From Clostridia bacterium (lineage in GTDB: Bacteria; Bacillota; Clostridia; Oscillospirales; CAG-272): a stretch of DNA of 39,009 nt. Positions 1-8,731 of this stretch are shown here, piece after piece; within the stretch, counting starts at the first letter, position 1; each line of letters opens with the position of its first letter. The DNA lies in contig JAFYBN010000014.1 in the NCBI GenBank assembly GCA_017540175.1, positions 1 through 39,009 of the forward strand, written 5' to 3'. The notes below the pieces were generated by a model, which did not search any database, had not been told where the DNA came from, and was given only the letters and a program-made list of their open reading frames with translations. The translations under genes and the position numbers were made by a program.

Positions 1-44
1 CTGAAAAGGTGAGAGGAGCACAGATGTAATGGCCAATGGGCCCC

Positions 45-83
45 GCACGGGGGGACCTGCGGCCTGAGCTGGTCCCCCCGTGC
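45..83. repeat. Perfect 13-bp inverted repeat (stem-loop)
   Basis: Arms at 45-57 and 71-83 are exact reverse complements, separated by a 13-base loop. No T-run follows on either strand, so it is not a canonical terminator. It lies in the non-coding stretch beyond the end of the ABC operon. Confidence 0.6.
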
Positions 84-101
84 CGCCGTCCGCGTAGGAC
101 A

Positions 102-280
102 ATTTCAAATCCGTAATTCCCAAACGCGAAGCGTTTGTTCCAAAAATTACACGCGGTTTCAGCAGACTCCACCTGGCGCCGCCAGCCGCATCGACGCAGT
201 CATGCTGGGCATTTCAAATCCGTTATTCCCAAACGCGAAGCGTTTGTTCCAAAAATAGCAGACGGTTTCAGCAAACCCCA
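102..280. repeat. Pair of about 70-bp direct repeats, each an imperfect palindrome
   Basis: Copies run 102-171 and 211-280 and agree at about 63 of 70 positions, with no gaps. Each is centred on the 15-bp palindrome AAACGCGAAGCGTTT, and the flanks pair further (CCGTAATT against AATTACACG in the first copy), so each copy could fold into a long hairpin. Thirty-nine bases separate the copies. I recognise no transposase or insertion-sequence end. A small dispersed intergenic repeat is the simplest reading. Confidence 0.7.
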
Positions 281-336
281 TCAAGAACATGCAGGATGTA
301 TATGAGCATGTGAAGCTGAGAGATGAGTGCACCGGC

Positions 337-374
337 AAAAAACAAGCCTTTCCAAAAGCGGATCGGCTTGTTTT
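337..374 (-). terminator. Intrinsic terminator of the ABC operon
   Basis: Read on the minus strand, AAAACAAGCC (374-365) pairs with GGCTTGTTTT (348-339) around a 16-base loop, and the T-run continues to 337. It lies about 65 bases after the stop codon of the solute-binding protein gene, as expected for the end of that transcript. Confidence 0.65.
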
Positions 375-395
375 GGTTCTGTTGATTTTGACTTG

Positions 396-432
396 CCGCA
401 CGGGTCAGCCGTGCGGACCCCGGTTCGGGGTC
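396..432. repeat. Two adjacent GC-rich hairpins
   Basis: CCGCACGG (396-403) pairs with CCGTGCGG (409-416). Directly next to it GACCCCG (416-422) pairs with CGGGGTC (426-432). They lie just after the stop codon of the solute-binding gene on the minus strand and have no T-run. They may protect the mRNA 3' end upstream of the terminator at 337-374. Confidence 0.5.
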
Positions 433-437
433 AGAGC

Positions 438-2966
438 TTATTTGTGCTCCGCGACGTAGAGGTCCACGCGGGAGGCGATCTGCTTCGCAACGTCCTCGGC
501 GGTCTTCTGACCGGAGAAGACGGCGGAGAGATCCTCTTTTACGATATCCACCAGCGCGGAATCCGTGCGGGCGACGACGGACGCGTTCGTCACGATCCTG
601 CGGCACGCCTCGGTCAGCGCGGGGTCGTAGGGGGTGCGGGACTTCATCATATAGTTGATGTACTCGTCGGAATAGCCGGCTTCCTTCATCCACTGACGGT
701 CTTCCTCGGTATAGCCGCCCCAGTCGCCGTAATTCTCCTTCGCGTTCGCGAATCTCGCGTCAAATTCCGCCTTGTTGACCGTCAGACCCCAGTTCTCGCT
801 CAGCCCTTCGTCGCCGAGGAAGAATTTGAACGCTTCCCACGCTTCGTCCTGCGCGGCGGTTTTCGCGCTGATGGCGAGTTCGATGTTCGGGACGATGACC
901 GCTCCGTTGCCCTCGCCCTGACGTGGGTAGCCGATGGCGGTGACTTCCGTCGTCAGGAAATTGTTGCAGGCGTTCTGGTACGCGGAGGCGTCATAAATCG
1001 AAAGCATCTGGAACAGCGCCATGTTCCGCGCGAAGCGGAGCTGGTACCCTTCCTCATACTGTCTTTGGAGGTCGGGATCGTATTCGTAGTTGTCGCCGTA
1101 GAGCTCTTCCCAATACCCCTTCTCCGGGCAGTCCTTCAGGTACTTCGCGAATTCGATGAAGCCGGGGGTGTCGAAATAGCTCTTGCCGGCTTCCCAGTCG
1201 ATGAAGGAGTTCATGGAATTCGTGAAGAAGACTTCGACGAGGTTGTCGCGCGTGTAGTCGAAGAACGCGCGCGCTCCCTCGGGCAGCTTTTTGATCGCCG
1301 CCATCATCTCTTCGAAGGTCCAGCCCTCCTTCGTGCCGACGATCTCGCTCTTCGCGAGCAGGGTGCTGACGTTGTAGCTGTAGATCATCGAATAGAGCTT
1401 GCCGTCGGTCAGGTTCGCGTCAAGGATGTTCGTGACGAGGGTCGAGCGGTCGATGCCCTTCTCCGGATCGTCGATGAATTTGTTGAGATCGACAAATACC
1501 TTCTTCGAGAAATAGCTTTCCACAGGCATTTCGGAGTTCAGCAGGACGATGTCGGGCAAGCTGCCCGTGACGATGTCGTTGTTGAACTTCGTGATCGCGC
1601 CGGTCCATTCGTTTTCTTCGTTGTTGTAGATCGAATAGTCCTTGATGGCAAGGCGCACGCCCGTGTTCTGCTTGTTGAAGCGGATCATGGCGCGGCGCAG
1701 GTTGTAATCCGCGTAGATCATGCCGACGTTGAGGATGATCTCCTCCGCGAGCTGTTCGTCCGGAACGCGGGTGTAGAGCGTGAGCACGGGATTGTCCGGC
1801 GCGGGCTTGCCGACGATCGCCCTGTCGTAAACGATCCCGTATGAAGACGAGCTCGTGAGGATGCGCCCGTCCTCAAGGAACACGAATTCGTTCATGTCCG
1901 AGGTGTCGATATCGGAATTGATGTAGTTCAGCAATTCACCGAAGGAGCCGGTCGCGGTATCATACGCGTAGATGCCGGTCGAGGAGTTGAAATAAAGATG
2001 ACCGTCGTCCGCCGCGACGGGGTTCATGGCGCTGAGCGTCATGTCCTCCCCGGTCTGAACGGTGAATTCGCTTGCCTTTCCGCCGTCGACCATCATGAAT
2101 TTCTGCTTGCCGTCGACGTAGCAGCTCAGCATGAGCCGGTCGCCGGACGAATACATTCCGTTCAGCCAGTAATCCGCCGCGGTGATGCCGAGATCGAGCT
2201 TTGTCTTGTAGTTCCCGTCGAGGTCGAGCACGAGCACGTCCTTTTCCGTCTGGACATAGAGAACGTCGGAGCCGATCACGCAGTTGTTGATATAGAAGTA
2301 TTCGCTCGGATCCATGCCCGCCTTGGTCTTGAGATCGTCGCCGAACTGCGCGGCGATCCCCATTTCACCCGTCTTCGGATCGAGGGTGATGAGCGAGGTC
2401 GACTGGCTGGATTCCTGGGTTTCTTCATTCCAGTTCCACTGCGTCGACACGCCGTAGAGCCTGCCGTCCGTGCCCATCTGGAATCTGCCGTTCATGTTTC
2501 CGTTCATGAGGATGTCTCCCCCGTCCGCTTCGACGGTGGAATACTGCTTCGAAGCGAGGTCGACCGTGGTGATCATGGGGACGCTTTCATAGTTGGTCCA
2601 GCCGGTCGGTTCCTCCACGGGTTCCCCGTCTTCCTCGTATGCCTCGTCCACCGAATTCGCGTAGAGGACCGGGGCGTCGTCTTCCCATGTGAATTCGGAT
2701 TCCTTGACGCGCTTGACCTCGTTGCCCTCCGCGTCGTAGGTCACATAGTATCCGGCCGAGTAGAACACATACGCCTTGCCGCCCGAGGCGCTCAGGGACT
2801 GCACGTACCTGGCCTCCTCCGGAAGCGGGATCTCCTCGGCGGAATAAACGTTCGTGCGCCTCTGCTTGACGGGCTCCGCCTTCTTCCCGCAGGACGAAAA
2901 CGCCGCGATAGAAGACGAAGCCGTGAGGACTGCCAAAATGAGCGAAAGAGTCTTACGGATTTTCAT
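438..2966 (-). CDS. Large solute-binding lipoprotein with N-terminal propeller-like domain
   Basis: 842-residue lipoprotein, the substrate-binding part of a sugar-type ABC importer. A lipobox ends at Cys26 (...AAFSSC), so the mature protein is lipid-anchored outside the membrane. Residues about 390-842 resemble family 1 extracellular solute-binding proteins, with a SLPDIVLLN-type segment and the usual pattern of alternating sheet and helix. Residues about 40-390 are an extra domain with repeated short beta-strand motifs (for example DGRLYGVSTQ, DDGHLYFNSS, EDGRILTSSS) that look like a beta-propeller. Ordinary binding proteins of this family have about 400-550 residues, so this is nearly double. 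The start is fixed by GGAGGTA just upstream and overlaps the end of the preceding gene by 14 bases. It is the last gene of the operon. The substrate is not predictable from sequence alone. Confidence 0.85.
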   Translation of the reverse strand: MKIRKTLSLILAVLTASSSIAAFSSCGKKAEPVKQRRTNVYSAEEIPLPEEARYVQSLSASGGKAYVFYSAGYYVTYDAEGNEVKRVKESEFTWEDDAPVLYANSVDEAYEEDGEPVEEPTGWTNYESVPMITTVDLASKQYSTVEADGGDILMNGNMNGRFQMGTDGRLYGVSTQWNWNEETQESSQSTSLITLDPKTGEMGIAAQFGDDLKTKAGMDPSEYFYINNCVIGSDVLYVQTEKDVLVLDLDGNYKTKLDLGITAADYWLNGMYSSGDRLMLSCYVDGKQKFMMVDGGKASEFTVQTGEDMTLSAMNPVAADDGHLYFNSSTGIYAYDTATGSFGELLNYINSDIDTSDMNEFVFLEDGRILTSSSSYGIVYDRAIVGKPAPDNPVLTLYTRVPDEQLAEEIILNVGMIYADYNLRRAMIRFNKQNTGVRLAIKDYSIYNNEENEWTGAITKFNNDIVTGSLPDIVLLNSEMPVESYFSKKVFVDLNKFIDDPEKGIDRSTLVTNILDANLTDGKLYSMIYSYNVSTLLAKSEIVGTKEGWTFEEMMAAIKKLPEGARAFFDYTRDNLVEVFFTNSMNSFIDWEAGKSYFDTPGFIEFAKYLKDCPEKGYWEELYGDNYEYDPDLQRQYEEGYQLRFARNMALFQMLSIYDASAYQNACNNFLTTEVTAIGYPRQGEGNGAVIVPNIELAISAKTAAQDEAWEAFKFFLGDEGLSENWGLTVNKAEFDARFANAKENYGDWGGYTEEDRQWMKEAGYSDEYINYMMKSRTPYDPALTEACRRIVTNASVVARTDSALVDIVKEDLSAVFSGQKTAEDVAKQIASRVDLYVAEHK

Positions 2967-4116
2967 TGATTACCTCCACTTGTTCCGGTATGCCGGGTTC
3001 TCCGGGTTCGGCTTTTTGTTTCGTTTTTTTCTTCTTTGTTTTTTCGGGCTTCGGCGGCTGTTCTTTTTTGCGCGCCTCCCGTTTTTCGGACAGTTTTTTC
3101 ACCGCGTTCTTCACGCTCTGGGTCAGGGTGTACCCGGACGCGCGGAGCAGAATGAACGACAGCAAGAGGGAGATCACGGCGACGGCGGCGAACGCGATCT
3201 CGAAGATCATGATCACGGCCGCCCGGTAGTCGTACACCCGCGCCTCGTTCTCCCAATAGGGGAACTCGATCCGGTTGACGCTCACCCACGCGTAGGAGAG
3301 CTGCTTCATGTTCTCGAGGCGTTTGTTCAGCGAAAACCGGTCCGTCGCTTCGAGAACGACCGTGCGGGACGGGTCGGTCGATACGGCCTTGCCAAAGATG
3401 TTCAGCGCGAAGCCCTTCACGGCGTTCGGAAGCGCGGCTTCGAACAGCGTGACGGATTTCGACGCGATTTTCGAATACCCGGCGTAACTCATGTACATCC
3501 GGGGCGTGTCGCCGTAGGCGTATTCGTAGGGACCGGCGTCCGATTCCTTCTGCGCGATGCCGACGACGACGAATTCCTCGCCGCCGATGTCGACCGTCAT
3601 GCCGACGACGTTCTCCGCGCCGAAGGTCCGCCACGCGGTGTCGCGGTCCAGCACGACGCCCATGGGATTCGAGTCGTCGTTGAGGAAGCCGCTCCCGTAG
3701 GTAAAGCTGAGCTGATGAAAGAGGAAGAAGTCGCCGCCCACGGCGAGGGTCTTCGCCGTGCAGGACGCCTTCGGACCCGTTACGGTGACCATGTCGTCCG
3801 CTGCGAAGCAGAACGCCCACGAGCGCGCGCCCTCCTTCGGCGTGACCGCCGCCTCGAGCAGTTCGCTGTCCATGCGGCGCGTCCATCCGGCGACGTCGTC
3901 CGCTGTGAGGCCTGCCTCGTCCTCCGCGTACAGGGAGATCACGGCGTAGCGCTGCCCGTCGCTCGACCAGCGCTCGCCCGCGCCGAGGTAATCGAGCCGG
4001 CTTTTCATGCCGAGCACGACGAGCTCGAGCGCGCCGACGACGAGGAGCGCGCCGACCATGACGATGGCGACGATGCCGGACGCCTTCAGAACCTTGCGGT
4101 TAACCTTTTCGTTCAC
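2953..4116 (-). CDS. Membrane protein with MacB-like extracytoplasmic domain
   Basis: 387 residues with a transmembrane helix near residues 10-34, a large outside domain, a second helix around 305-330 and a Lys/Pro-rich cytoplasmic tail (KTKKKKTKQK). The outer domain resembles the MacB/FtsX periplasmic core: it contains VVLDRDTAWRTFG, then VGMTVDIGGEEFVVVGI, the conserved pattern in which a permease name-giving strand pair precedes 'vVGI'. True MacB permeases have four transmembrane helices and a partner ATPase. This protein has two helices and no ATPase domain, so it is more likely a structural partner than a transporter. The start is GTG, 8 bases after the adaptor stop codon, with a GAGG ribosome site overlapping that stop. 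The domain assignment is by pattern recognition only. Confidence 0.65.
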   Translation of the reverse strand: MNEKVNRKVLKASGIVAIVMVGALLVVGALELVVLGMKSRLDYLGAGERWSSDGQRYAVISLYAEDEAGLTADDVAGWTRRMDSELLEAAVTPKEGARSWAFCFAADDMVTVTGPKASCTAKTLAVGGDFFLFHQLSFTYGSGFLNDDSNPMGVVLDRDTAWRTFGAENVVGMTVDIGGEEFVVVGIAQKESDAGPYEYAYGDTPRMYMSYAGYSKIASKSVTLFEAALPNAVKGFALNIFGKAVSTDPSRTVVLEATDRFSLNKRLENMKQLSYAWVSVNRIEFPYWENEARVYDYRAAVIMIFEIAFAAVAVISLLLSFILLRASGYTLTQSVKNAVKKLSEKREARKKEQPPKPEKTKKKKTKQKAEPGEPGIPEQVEVINENP

Positions 4117-4124
4117 GTCGCGCC

Positions 4125-6644
4125 TCAGTTCCCCGCGAGCCGCACCTGCTGCCCGTTCGAGATCGGGGAGGTCGAGCTCGTGATCACGAATTCACTGCCG
4201 TACAGCCCGCCGACCGCAGTCTGCGTATCGTCGGACGCGAGCACCTCAATGGCGGTGCGCTTTGCCGTGTACCGCATGCCGAGCGGGGTCTTCTTCGATT
4301 CGACGGTCAGAACGTATTTGCCGTCGTTGTCCTCACGGATGGCGGAGTTCGGGAGCACGGAGTCGTAGGACTGGCTCCGGTCGCCGATGGAGAAGTTGAG
4401 GCTCTGCCCCTCGGTGACGTCGCCGGAAACCGTGATCACGATGATGCGGTTCTTGCCCTGGCTCTGCGGATCCGGCTTGATCTGGGTCACGCTTGCCGTG
4501 ATGTTCGAGTACCACCACGAATTGGTGACGGTGCACGGCGCGCCGACCTGGATCTTTCTCGCCTGCTCCGCAGGCAGGTTGATCTCGACGACGTAGCCCT
4601 TATCGGAGATTTCGATGGACGCGACGGTATTGCCACTCGTGACGGTGTCGCCCGGGACGAAGCTCACGGAGACGACGCGCCCGGCGATGGGGGCCTTCAC
4701 CTCGGTGGTTTCGGGAGCGTTTCGATACGCTTCGATCTTCTCTTCGAGGTCGGAGATCTCCTTTTTCTGTTCCTCGCGCTCGAGCGCGGTTTCGGTCTTT
4801 GCCTTGTCGTTCGTCGCCGCGGAGATTTCATAGCGTCCCTGGAGGTCGGCGATCGCTTCCTTCTTCGCTTCGATCTCCTCTTTTTTCGCCTCCATGGATT
4901 CCTTGTAGTCGTCGGGATTCTTGATCTTGCTCTTTTCCTCGGAAAGCTCCTCTCTCTTGTCGGCGAGCTTTTCCTCGATCTCCGCTTTTTCCTCGTTCAG
5001 GGCTTCGATCTGCGCTTCCAGCTCTTCGATCCGCTTTTCCCAGTAGTCGACCTGTCCGTTCAGGGAATCGAGCTCCGCCTGATACTGCGTGGCTTTTCCC
5101 TGCGCCTGCGCCTTCTTCTGCAGGCTTTCGACGGTCTCCTTCGCTTTTTCGTATTTTTCTTTCAGCCCGGTCAGTGCTTCGTTTTCCCGGTCGTATTCCG
5201 CCTGCGCCGCCGCGAGGTCGTAATTGTATTCGTAGTCGATCACGTCGTCGACCTCGGGCATGTCGATGACGTAGAGCTTCGCCTGCGCGTCCTCGAGCTG
5301 ACGCCGGACGGCGTCGATCTGCTCGTCGCGATCCTCCTTTGAGCGGTTGTAGGTCTTGGTGAGGGAATTGCATTGATCGTAATATTCTTTCCAAATATTG
5401 TCAAGCTGTTTTTGATACTGCTCGTAATACTCTAACAATGTATTCGAAAGCTCATAAGCTGCATCTGTTTCATTAAACTGACGCAAAGCCTCTCTAACTC
5501 TTCTATCTGTCCCTAAAAACACGTCCCAACGTTCTGTATCTCCATCAAACAATCCATTATTCACACAATATTCTTTGAACGCATTACCACTATTCTTAAA
5601 TTGATTCAAGTAGTTTTCTCTTGCGTCTTCAATGCTCTTTTCACGTGTTTTTTCATATTCATCGAGTTGTTCCCGATAGTCCTCCTCGTCGCGCGCCGCC
5701 TGTTTTTCGAGGGAAGCGAGGCTCTCCTCATAGCCCTTGATCTCCGCGGCGATGGTGTGGGCGCGCTGCATGTCGTCGGAGAAATTCTTCATCGTCTCGA
5801 GATTCTGCGCGAGCTCGTCGACCTTTTCCTTCTGGGCGTAATAGGCGCGTTCCGCCTGCGCCAGATCCTCGCCGGCGATGGACGCCTGCTGATCGTAGGT
5901 CAGGGACGAGGGGGCGTCCTCGTCGATCTCGCTTTTCGCGCCGGCGAGCTTGCCGGAGACCTCGGAGATTTTTCCCTGCAGCTCGGAGATCGTCTTGTTC
6001 TGAATGTCGGAAATCGACTTGTTCACGGTTTTGACGGCGCTTTCCTTGTCCTTGATCTGCTGCTGGAGGTTCTTGATCGACGCTTCGATGACCGTGGTGA
6101 CGTCCGTGCCGCTCAAAATCGCCCGATAGGTCTCTTCCATTTCGGCGAGCTCCGCCTCGGCCTTTTTGAGATCCGACTCCGCCTTTTCGATCTCCTTCTT
6201 CGCGTCGGAGAGATTCTTGGACGTCTGCATCTCGTTCACGCCGTCGTCCAGCAGGGCGAGCTCATACGCCTTCTTCTTCTCGGCGAGGTCCTTTTCGACG
6301 TTCTCAAGCTGCACGCTCGGACCGCCGGAAAGGGTGAGGATGACGTCGTCCTTCGACACGTAGTTCCCTTCCTTGACGAAGACCGAGAGCACCTTGCGCG
6401 ACTGCGGCATCGACTCTTCCTGATCCTCCTCGAAGATGACGCGGTAGCTCTCATTCGCCTTGACCGTGCCGTTCACCTTGACGGCGGTCGACAGGGTCGC
6501 GTACTGCGCGTACTGCGCCGACACCTCGGGCAGGGAGTGGTTCAGAATGGTATTGGAAAAGAAGGTGAGAAGCAGAAGGATCACGAGAAAAATGATCGCG
6601 AAATTCTTGATCCATGCTCTGCGGCTTGCGGAGTCCTTGTTCAT
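4125..6644 (-). CDS. HlyD/MacA-like membrane fusion (adaptor) protein with very long coiled coil
   Basis: 839 residues. A transmembrane helix at about 13-35 anchors it, followed by half of a lipoyl/barrel domain (about 45-110). A Glu/Lys-rich coiled coil runs from about 112 to 645. The second lipoyl half begins at VKAPIAGRVVSVSFVPGD near 648 and a beta-barrel follows to the C terminus. Adaptors of this family normally bridge an inner-membrane transporter to an outer partner. Most are 350-480 residues long, so this hairpin is unusually long. Residues about 327-428 are encoded by an AT-rich island and form a Cys- and Trp-containing, non-heptad segment in the middle of the coil, where the helix hairpin should turn. 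The start is preceded by GGGAG at good spacing. It sits between the sugar permeases and the MacB-like protein. Confidence 0.8.
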   Translation of the reverse strand: MNKDSASRRAWIKNFAIIFLVILLLLTFFSNTILNHSLPEVSAQYAQYATLSTAVKVNGTVKANESYRVIFEEDQEESMPQSRKVLSVFVKEGNYVSKDDVILTLSGGPSVQLENVEKDLAEKKKAYELALLDDGVNEMQTSKNLSDAKKEIEKAESDLKKAEAELAEMEETYRAILSGTDVTTVIEASIKNLQQQIKDKESAVKTVNKSISDIQNKTISELQGKISEVSGKLAGAKSEIDEDAPSSLTYDQQASIAGEDLAQAERAYYAQKEKVDELAQNLETMKNFSDDMQRAHTIAAEIKGYEESLASLEKQAARDEEDYREQLDEYEKTREKSIEDARENYLNQFKNSGNAFKEYCVNNGLFDGDTERWDVFLGTDRRVREALRQFNETDAAYELSNTLLEYYEQYQKQLDNIWKEYYDQCNSLTKTYNRSKEDRDEQIDAVRRQLEDAQAKLYVIDMPEVDDVIDYEYNYDLAAAQAEYDRENEALTGLKEKYEKAKETVESLQKKAQAQGKATQYQAELDSLNGQVDYWEKRIEELEAQIEALNEEKAEIEEKLADKREELSEEKSKIKNPDDYKESMEAKKEEIEAKKEAIADLQGRYEISAATNDKAKTETALEREEQKKEISDLEEKIEAYRNAPETTEVKAPIAGRVVSVSFVPGDTVTSGNTVASIEISDKGYVVEINLPAEQARKIQVGAPCTVTNSWWYSNITASVTQIKPDPQSQGKNRIIVITVSGDVTEGQSLNFSIGDRSQSYDSVLPNSAIREDNDGKYVLTVESKKTPLGMRYTAKRTAIEVLASDDTQTAVGGLYGSEFVITSSTSPISNGQQVRLAGN
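5362..5680. other. AT-rich compositional island inside the adaptor gene
   Basis: By hand count, 87 of 240 bases in 5401-5640 are G or C (36%), while the surrounding gene and the window are clearly GC-rich. Reading frame is kept across both edges. The island encodes residues about 327-428, the centre of the coiled coil. Codon choice switches to A/T-ending codons over the whole stretch and back again. This suggests replacement or insertion of this protein segment from a lower-GC source. Confidence 0.8.
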
Positions 6645-6678
6645 AATTCAATCTCCCGTATGAATTCGCTTGAAAGGT

Positions 6679-7638
6679 TCAGCCCTTGACCGACGCGGAG
6701 TAGGATATCCCGTCGATCAGATAGTCTTCGCTGTAGAGGAAGAGCAAAACGGGCGGCACCATATAAATGACCGCGATGGCGAGCGCGATGCCCGTGTCCC
6801 CCTGATTGATCTTCGAGAGGAAGACCGAAAGCGGATACAGCTCGTCGCTGTTCAGCAGGATGAGGGGCTGTTCCACCATGTTCCAGTAATCGAGGAAGAC
6901 AAGGATCGCCACGGAGTACAGGGTGCTCCGGCAAAGCGGCATGAAAATGCGCGTGAAGATCTGCCACTCTCCCGCCCCGTCGAGCTTCGCCGCCTCCACG
7001 ATGGACGTGGGAATGCGCTTCATGAACTTGGCGAGAATGAAGACCGAGAAGGGGGAGAAAACGCCCGGCAGAATGATCGCCCAGCGCGTATTGAGCAGGT
7101 TCATCGCGTCGATGACGAGATAGTTCGGCACGAGCGTGACCTGATACGGCATGAGCATGAGGATGATGTAGACGAAGAACACGATCGCGCGGAATTTCGT
7201 GTTGACGCGCGCGATGGCGTACGCCGCGCCCGCCGCCGTCACCACCTGAAAGATCACGATGGGCAGCACGTAGATCACGGAATTCCAGAATTTGAGCAGG
7301 TATTCCGGCGAGCGCAGAAGCACCGTCGAATACTGCGAAAAGCTGACTTTTGAGGGGATGAGCTGCAGATTGACCTTTTCGCCGATGAAGACGCGCCCGC
7401 CGTTCCCCGCCGCGCCCAGTCCCGAGAAGACCTTGCCGTAGTTGGCGGTGATCTCCGTGGTGGACATGAAGGAATTCGTCAGGGTGAAGACGGTCGGGAA
7501 GAGGAAGAGCGCCGCGAAGGTCACAAGCACGAGCAGGGCGAAGAAGAGGAAGAGGACGCGCCGGAAAGTAATCTTTTTCTTTTTCTTCCTCGGGACGAGC
7601 CGCTCTGCCGGAACGTTCAGAAGGATGTCGCCGTTCAT
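6679..7638 (-). CDS. Carbohydrate ABC transporter permease, MalG type
   Basis: 319-residue inner-membrane permease of the binding-protein-dependent sugar importer family (CUT1). It has about six hydrophobic segments, the first around residues 28-52 after a Lys-rich cytoplasmic start (RKKKKKITFRR). The EAA loop that contacts the ATPase is clear: EAAKLDGAGEWQIFTRIFMP. Length is normal for the family. The start codon overlaps the stop of the upstream permease by 4 bases (ATGA), so the pair is translationally coupled. No ATPase gene lies nearby. In many Firmicutes, CUT1 systems share an MsmX-type ATPase encoded elsewhere, and that is the likely case here. Confidence 0.92.
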   Translation of the reverse strand: MNGDILLNVPAERLVPRKKKKKITFRRVLFLFFALLVLVTFAALFLFPTVFTLTNSFMSTTEITANYGKVFSGLGAAGNGGRVFIGEKVNLQLIPSKVSFSQYSTVLLRSPEYLLKFWNSVIYVLPIVIFQVVTAAGAAYAIARVNTKFRAIVFFVYIILMLMPYQVTLVPNYLVIDAMNLLNTRWAIILPGVFSPFSVFILAKFMKRIPTSIVEAAKLDGAGEWQIFTRIFMPLCRSTLYSVAILVFLDYWNMVEQPLILLNSDELYPLSVFLSKINQGDTGIALAIAVIYMVPPVLLFLYSEDYLIDGISYSASVKG

Positions 7639-8627
7639 TCGTCCAGCCCCCTTCCCGCGCGGTTGTCGATCCAGAGAAGGATGCCGATGATGACGATCAT
7701 GATGAGCGCCAGCACGATCGCCGCGCTGGACAGCTTCTGATAATCAAAGGACGAGAACGTATTGTTCATGAAGTGCTGCAGGGTGTACATGGACTCGAAG
7801 GGATAGTCCCCGGTCAGAAGGTAGACCTCGCGGAACACCTTGAAGGAATTGATGAGGGACATGATGGTCACGAAGGAGATCGTCGAGCTGAGATAGCGCA
7901 TTTTGATGGTGAAGAACCTCCGCACCGGTCCGCAGCCGTCGAGCATCGCGACCTCGATGATGTCGCGCGGGATATTCGACAGGGCGGACATGAACATGAT
8001 CATGTTGTAGCCGATGTTCTTCCACAGAAAGAGCAGCACGACGACGAGATAGCCGGATCCGGATTTCAGCCACTCCACCGGGGCGACCCCAAAGGAGGCG
8101 AGCATTTCGTTGACCACGCCGTTGTAGTCGAACATCATCTGCCAGATCAAAATGACGGACGCGGCGGGGACGATCATCGGGGAGAGGAAGATGGTGCGGA
8201 ACGTGCTTTTCAGCGGGACCTTTGCGTCGAGCAGAACGGCGAGCGCCAGACTGAGCGACACGACGAGGGGCACGGCGGTGAGCGAGAAAATGCCCGTGTT
8301 CCGCATTGCCATCTTGAACGCTGTGTTGCGGAACAGGCTCACGAAATTGTCCAGTCCCACGAAGTTCGCGCTCGCGTTGCTGTCGATGAAGGCATAGTAC
8401 ACGACGACGAGAAAGGGCAGAATGAAGAACAGAAGCACGCCGATGAGCGAGGGAAGCATGAAGAACGACGTGGAAAAGCGTTCCCGTCGTTCCCGCTTCG
8501 ACAACCCGCGGCGTTTTTTCTTTGTTTTCGGTTCCGCGCCCCCGCTGCCGTCCGGCGCGGGAGCCGAGGCGAGCGGCAAGAGCTCGAACTCGTCCTCTGC
8601 GGCGGGGGATTTCAGCTTATCTTTCAT
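7635..8627 (-). CDS. Sugar ABC transporter permease, MalF/UgpA type
   Basis: 330-residue partner permease. A basic, charged N-terminal stretch (KTKKKRRGLSKRERRERF) precedes the first transmembrane helix (FFMLPSLIGVLLFFILPFL), followed by the usual six-helix pattern and an EAA loop (EVAMLDGCGPVRRFFTIKM). I chose the ATG at 8627. The open frame continues upstream to 8750, but that extension would overlap the end of the previous gene and looks like read-through of a spacer. The ribosome site (GGACGGAAT) is weak. The 104-base spacer before it is AT-rich and probably holds the operon promoter, but I see no convincing -35/-10 pair. First gene of the five-gene operon. Confidence 0.88.
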   Translation of the reverse strand: MKDKLKSPAAEDEFELLPLASAPAPDGSGGAEPKTKKKRRGLSKRERRERFSTSFFMLPSLIGVLLFFILPFLVVVYYAFIDSNASANFVGLDNFVSLFRNTAFKMAMRNTGIFSLTAVPLVVSLSLALAVLLDAKVPLKSTFRTIFLSPMIVPAASVILIWQMMFDYNGVVNEMLASFGVAPVEWLKSGSGYLVVVLLFLWKNIGYNMIMFMSALSNIPRDIIEVAMLDGCGPVRRFFTIKMRYLSSTISFVTIMSLINSFKVFREVYLLTGDYPFESMYTLQHFMNNTFSSFDYQKLSSAAIVLALIMIVIIGILLWIDNRAGRGLDE

Positions 8628-8731
8628 ACGATTCCGTCCGAATGATCCTTGTTTCCTATATAAGACGTTTTTTATCCGAAAAAGTTCCGCGAAGAAGCGG
8701 GAAAACCAAAAAAATCTATAAACGCGCCGAA

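Noticed and set aside
102-280. Possible start of a CRISPR array
   Set aside because: Only two copies, each about 70 bases, with palindromic centres and no cas gene.
327-1844. Long open frame antisense to the solute-binding gene; similar ones at 2854-4368, 15598-16695, 19960-22275 and 28879-30930
   Set aside because: GC-rich genes leave open antisense frames. These are rich in Arg, His, Gly and Val, have no recognisable domains and lie over clear genes on the other strand.
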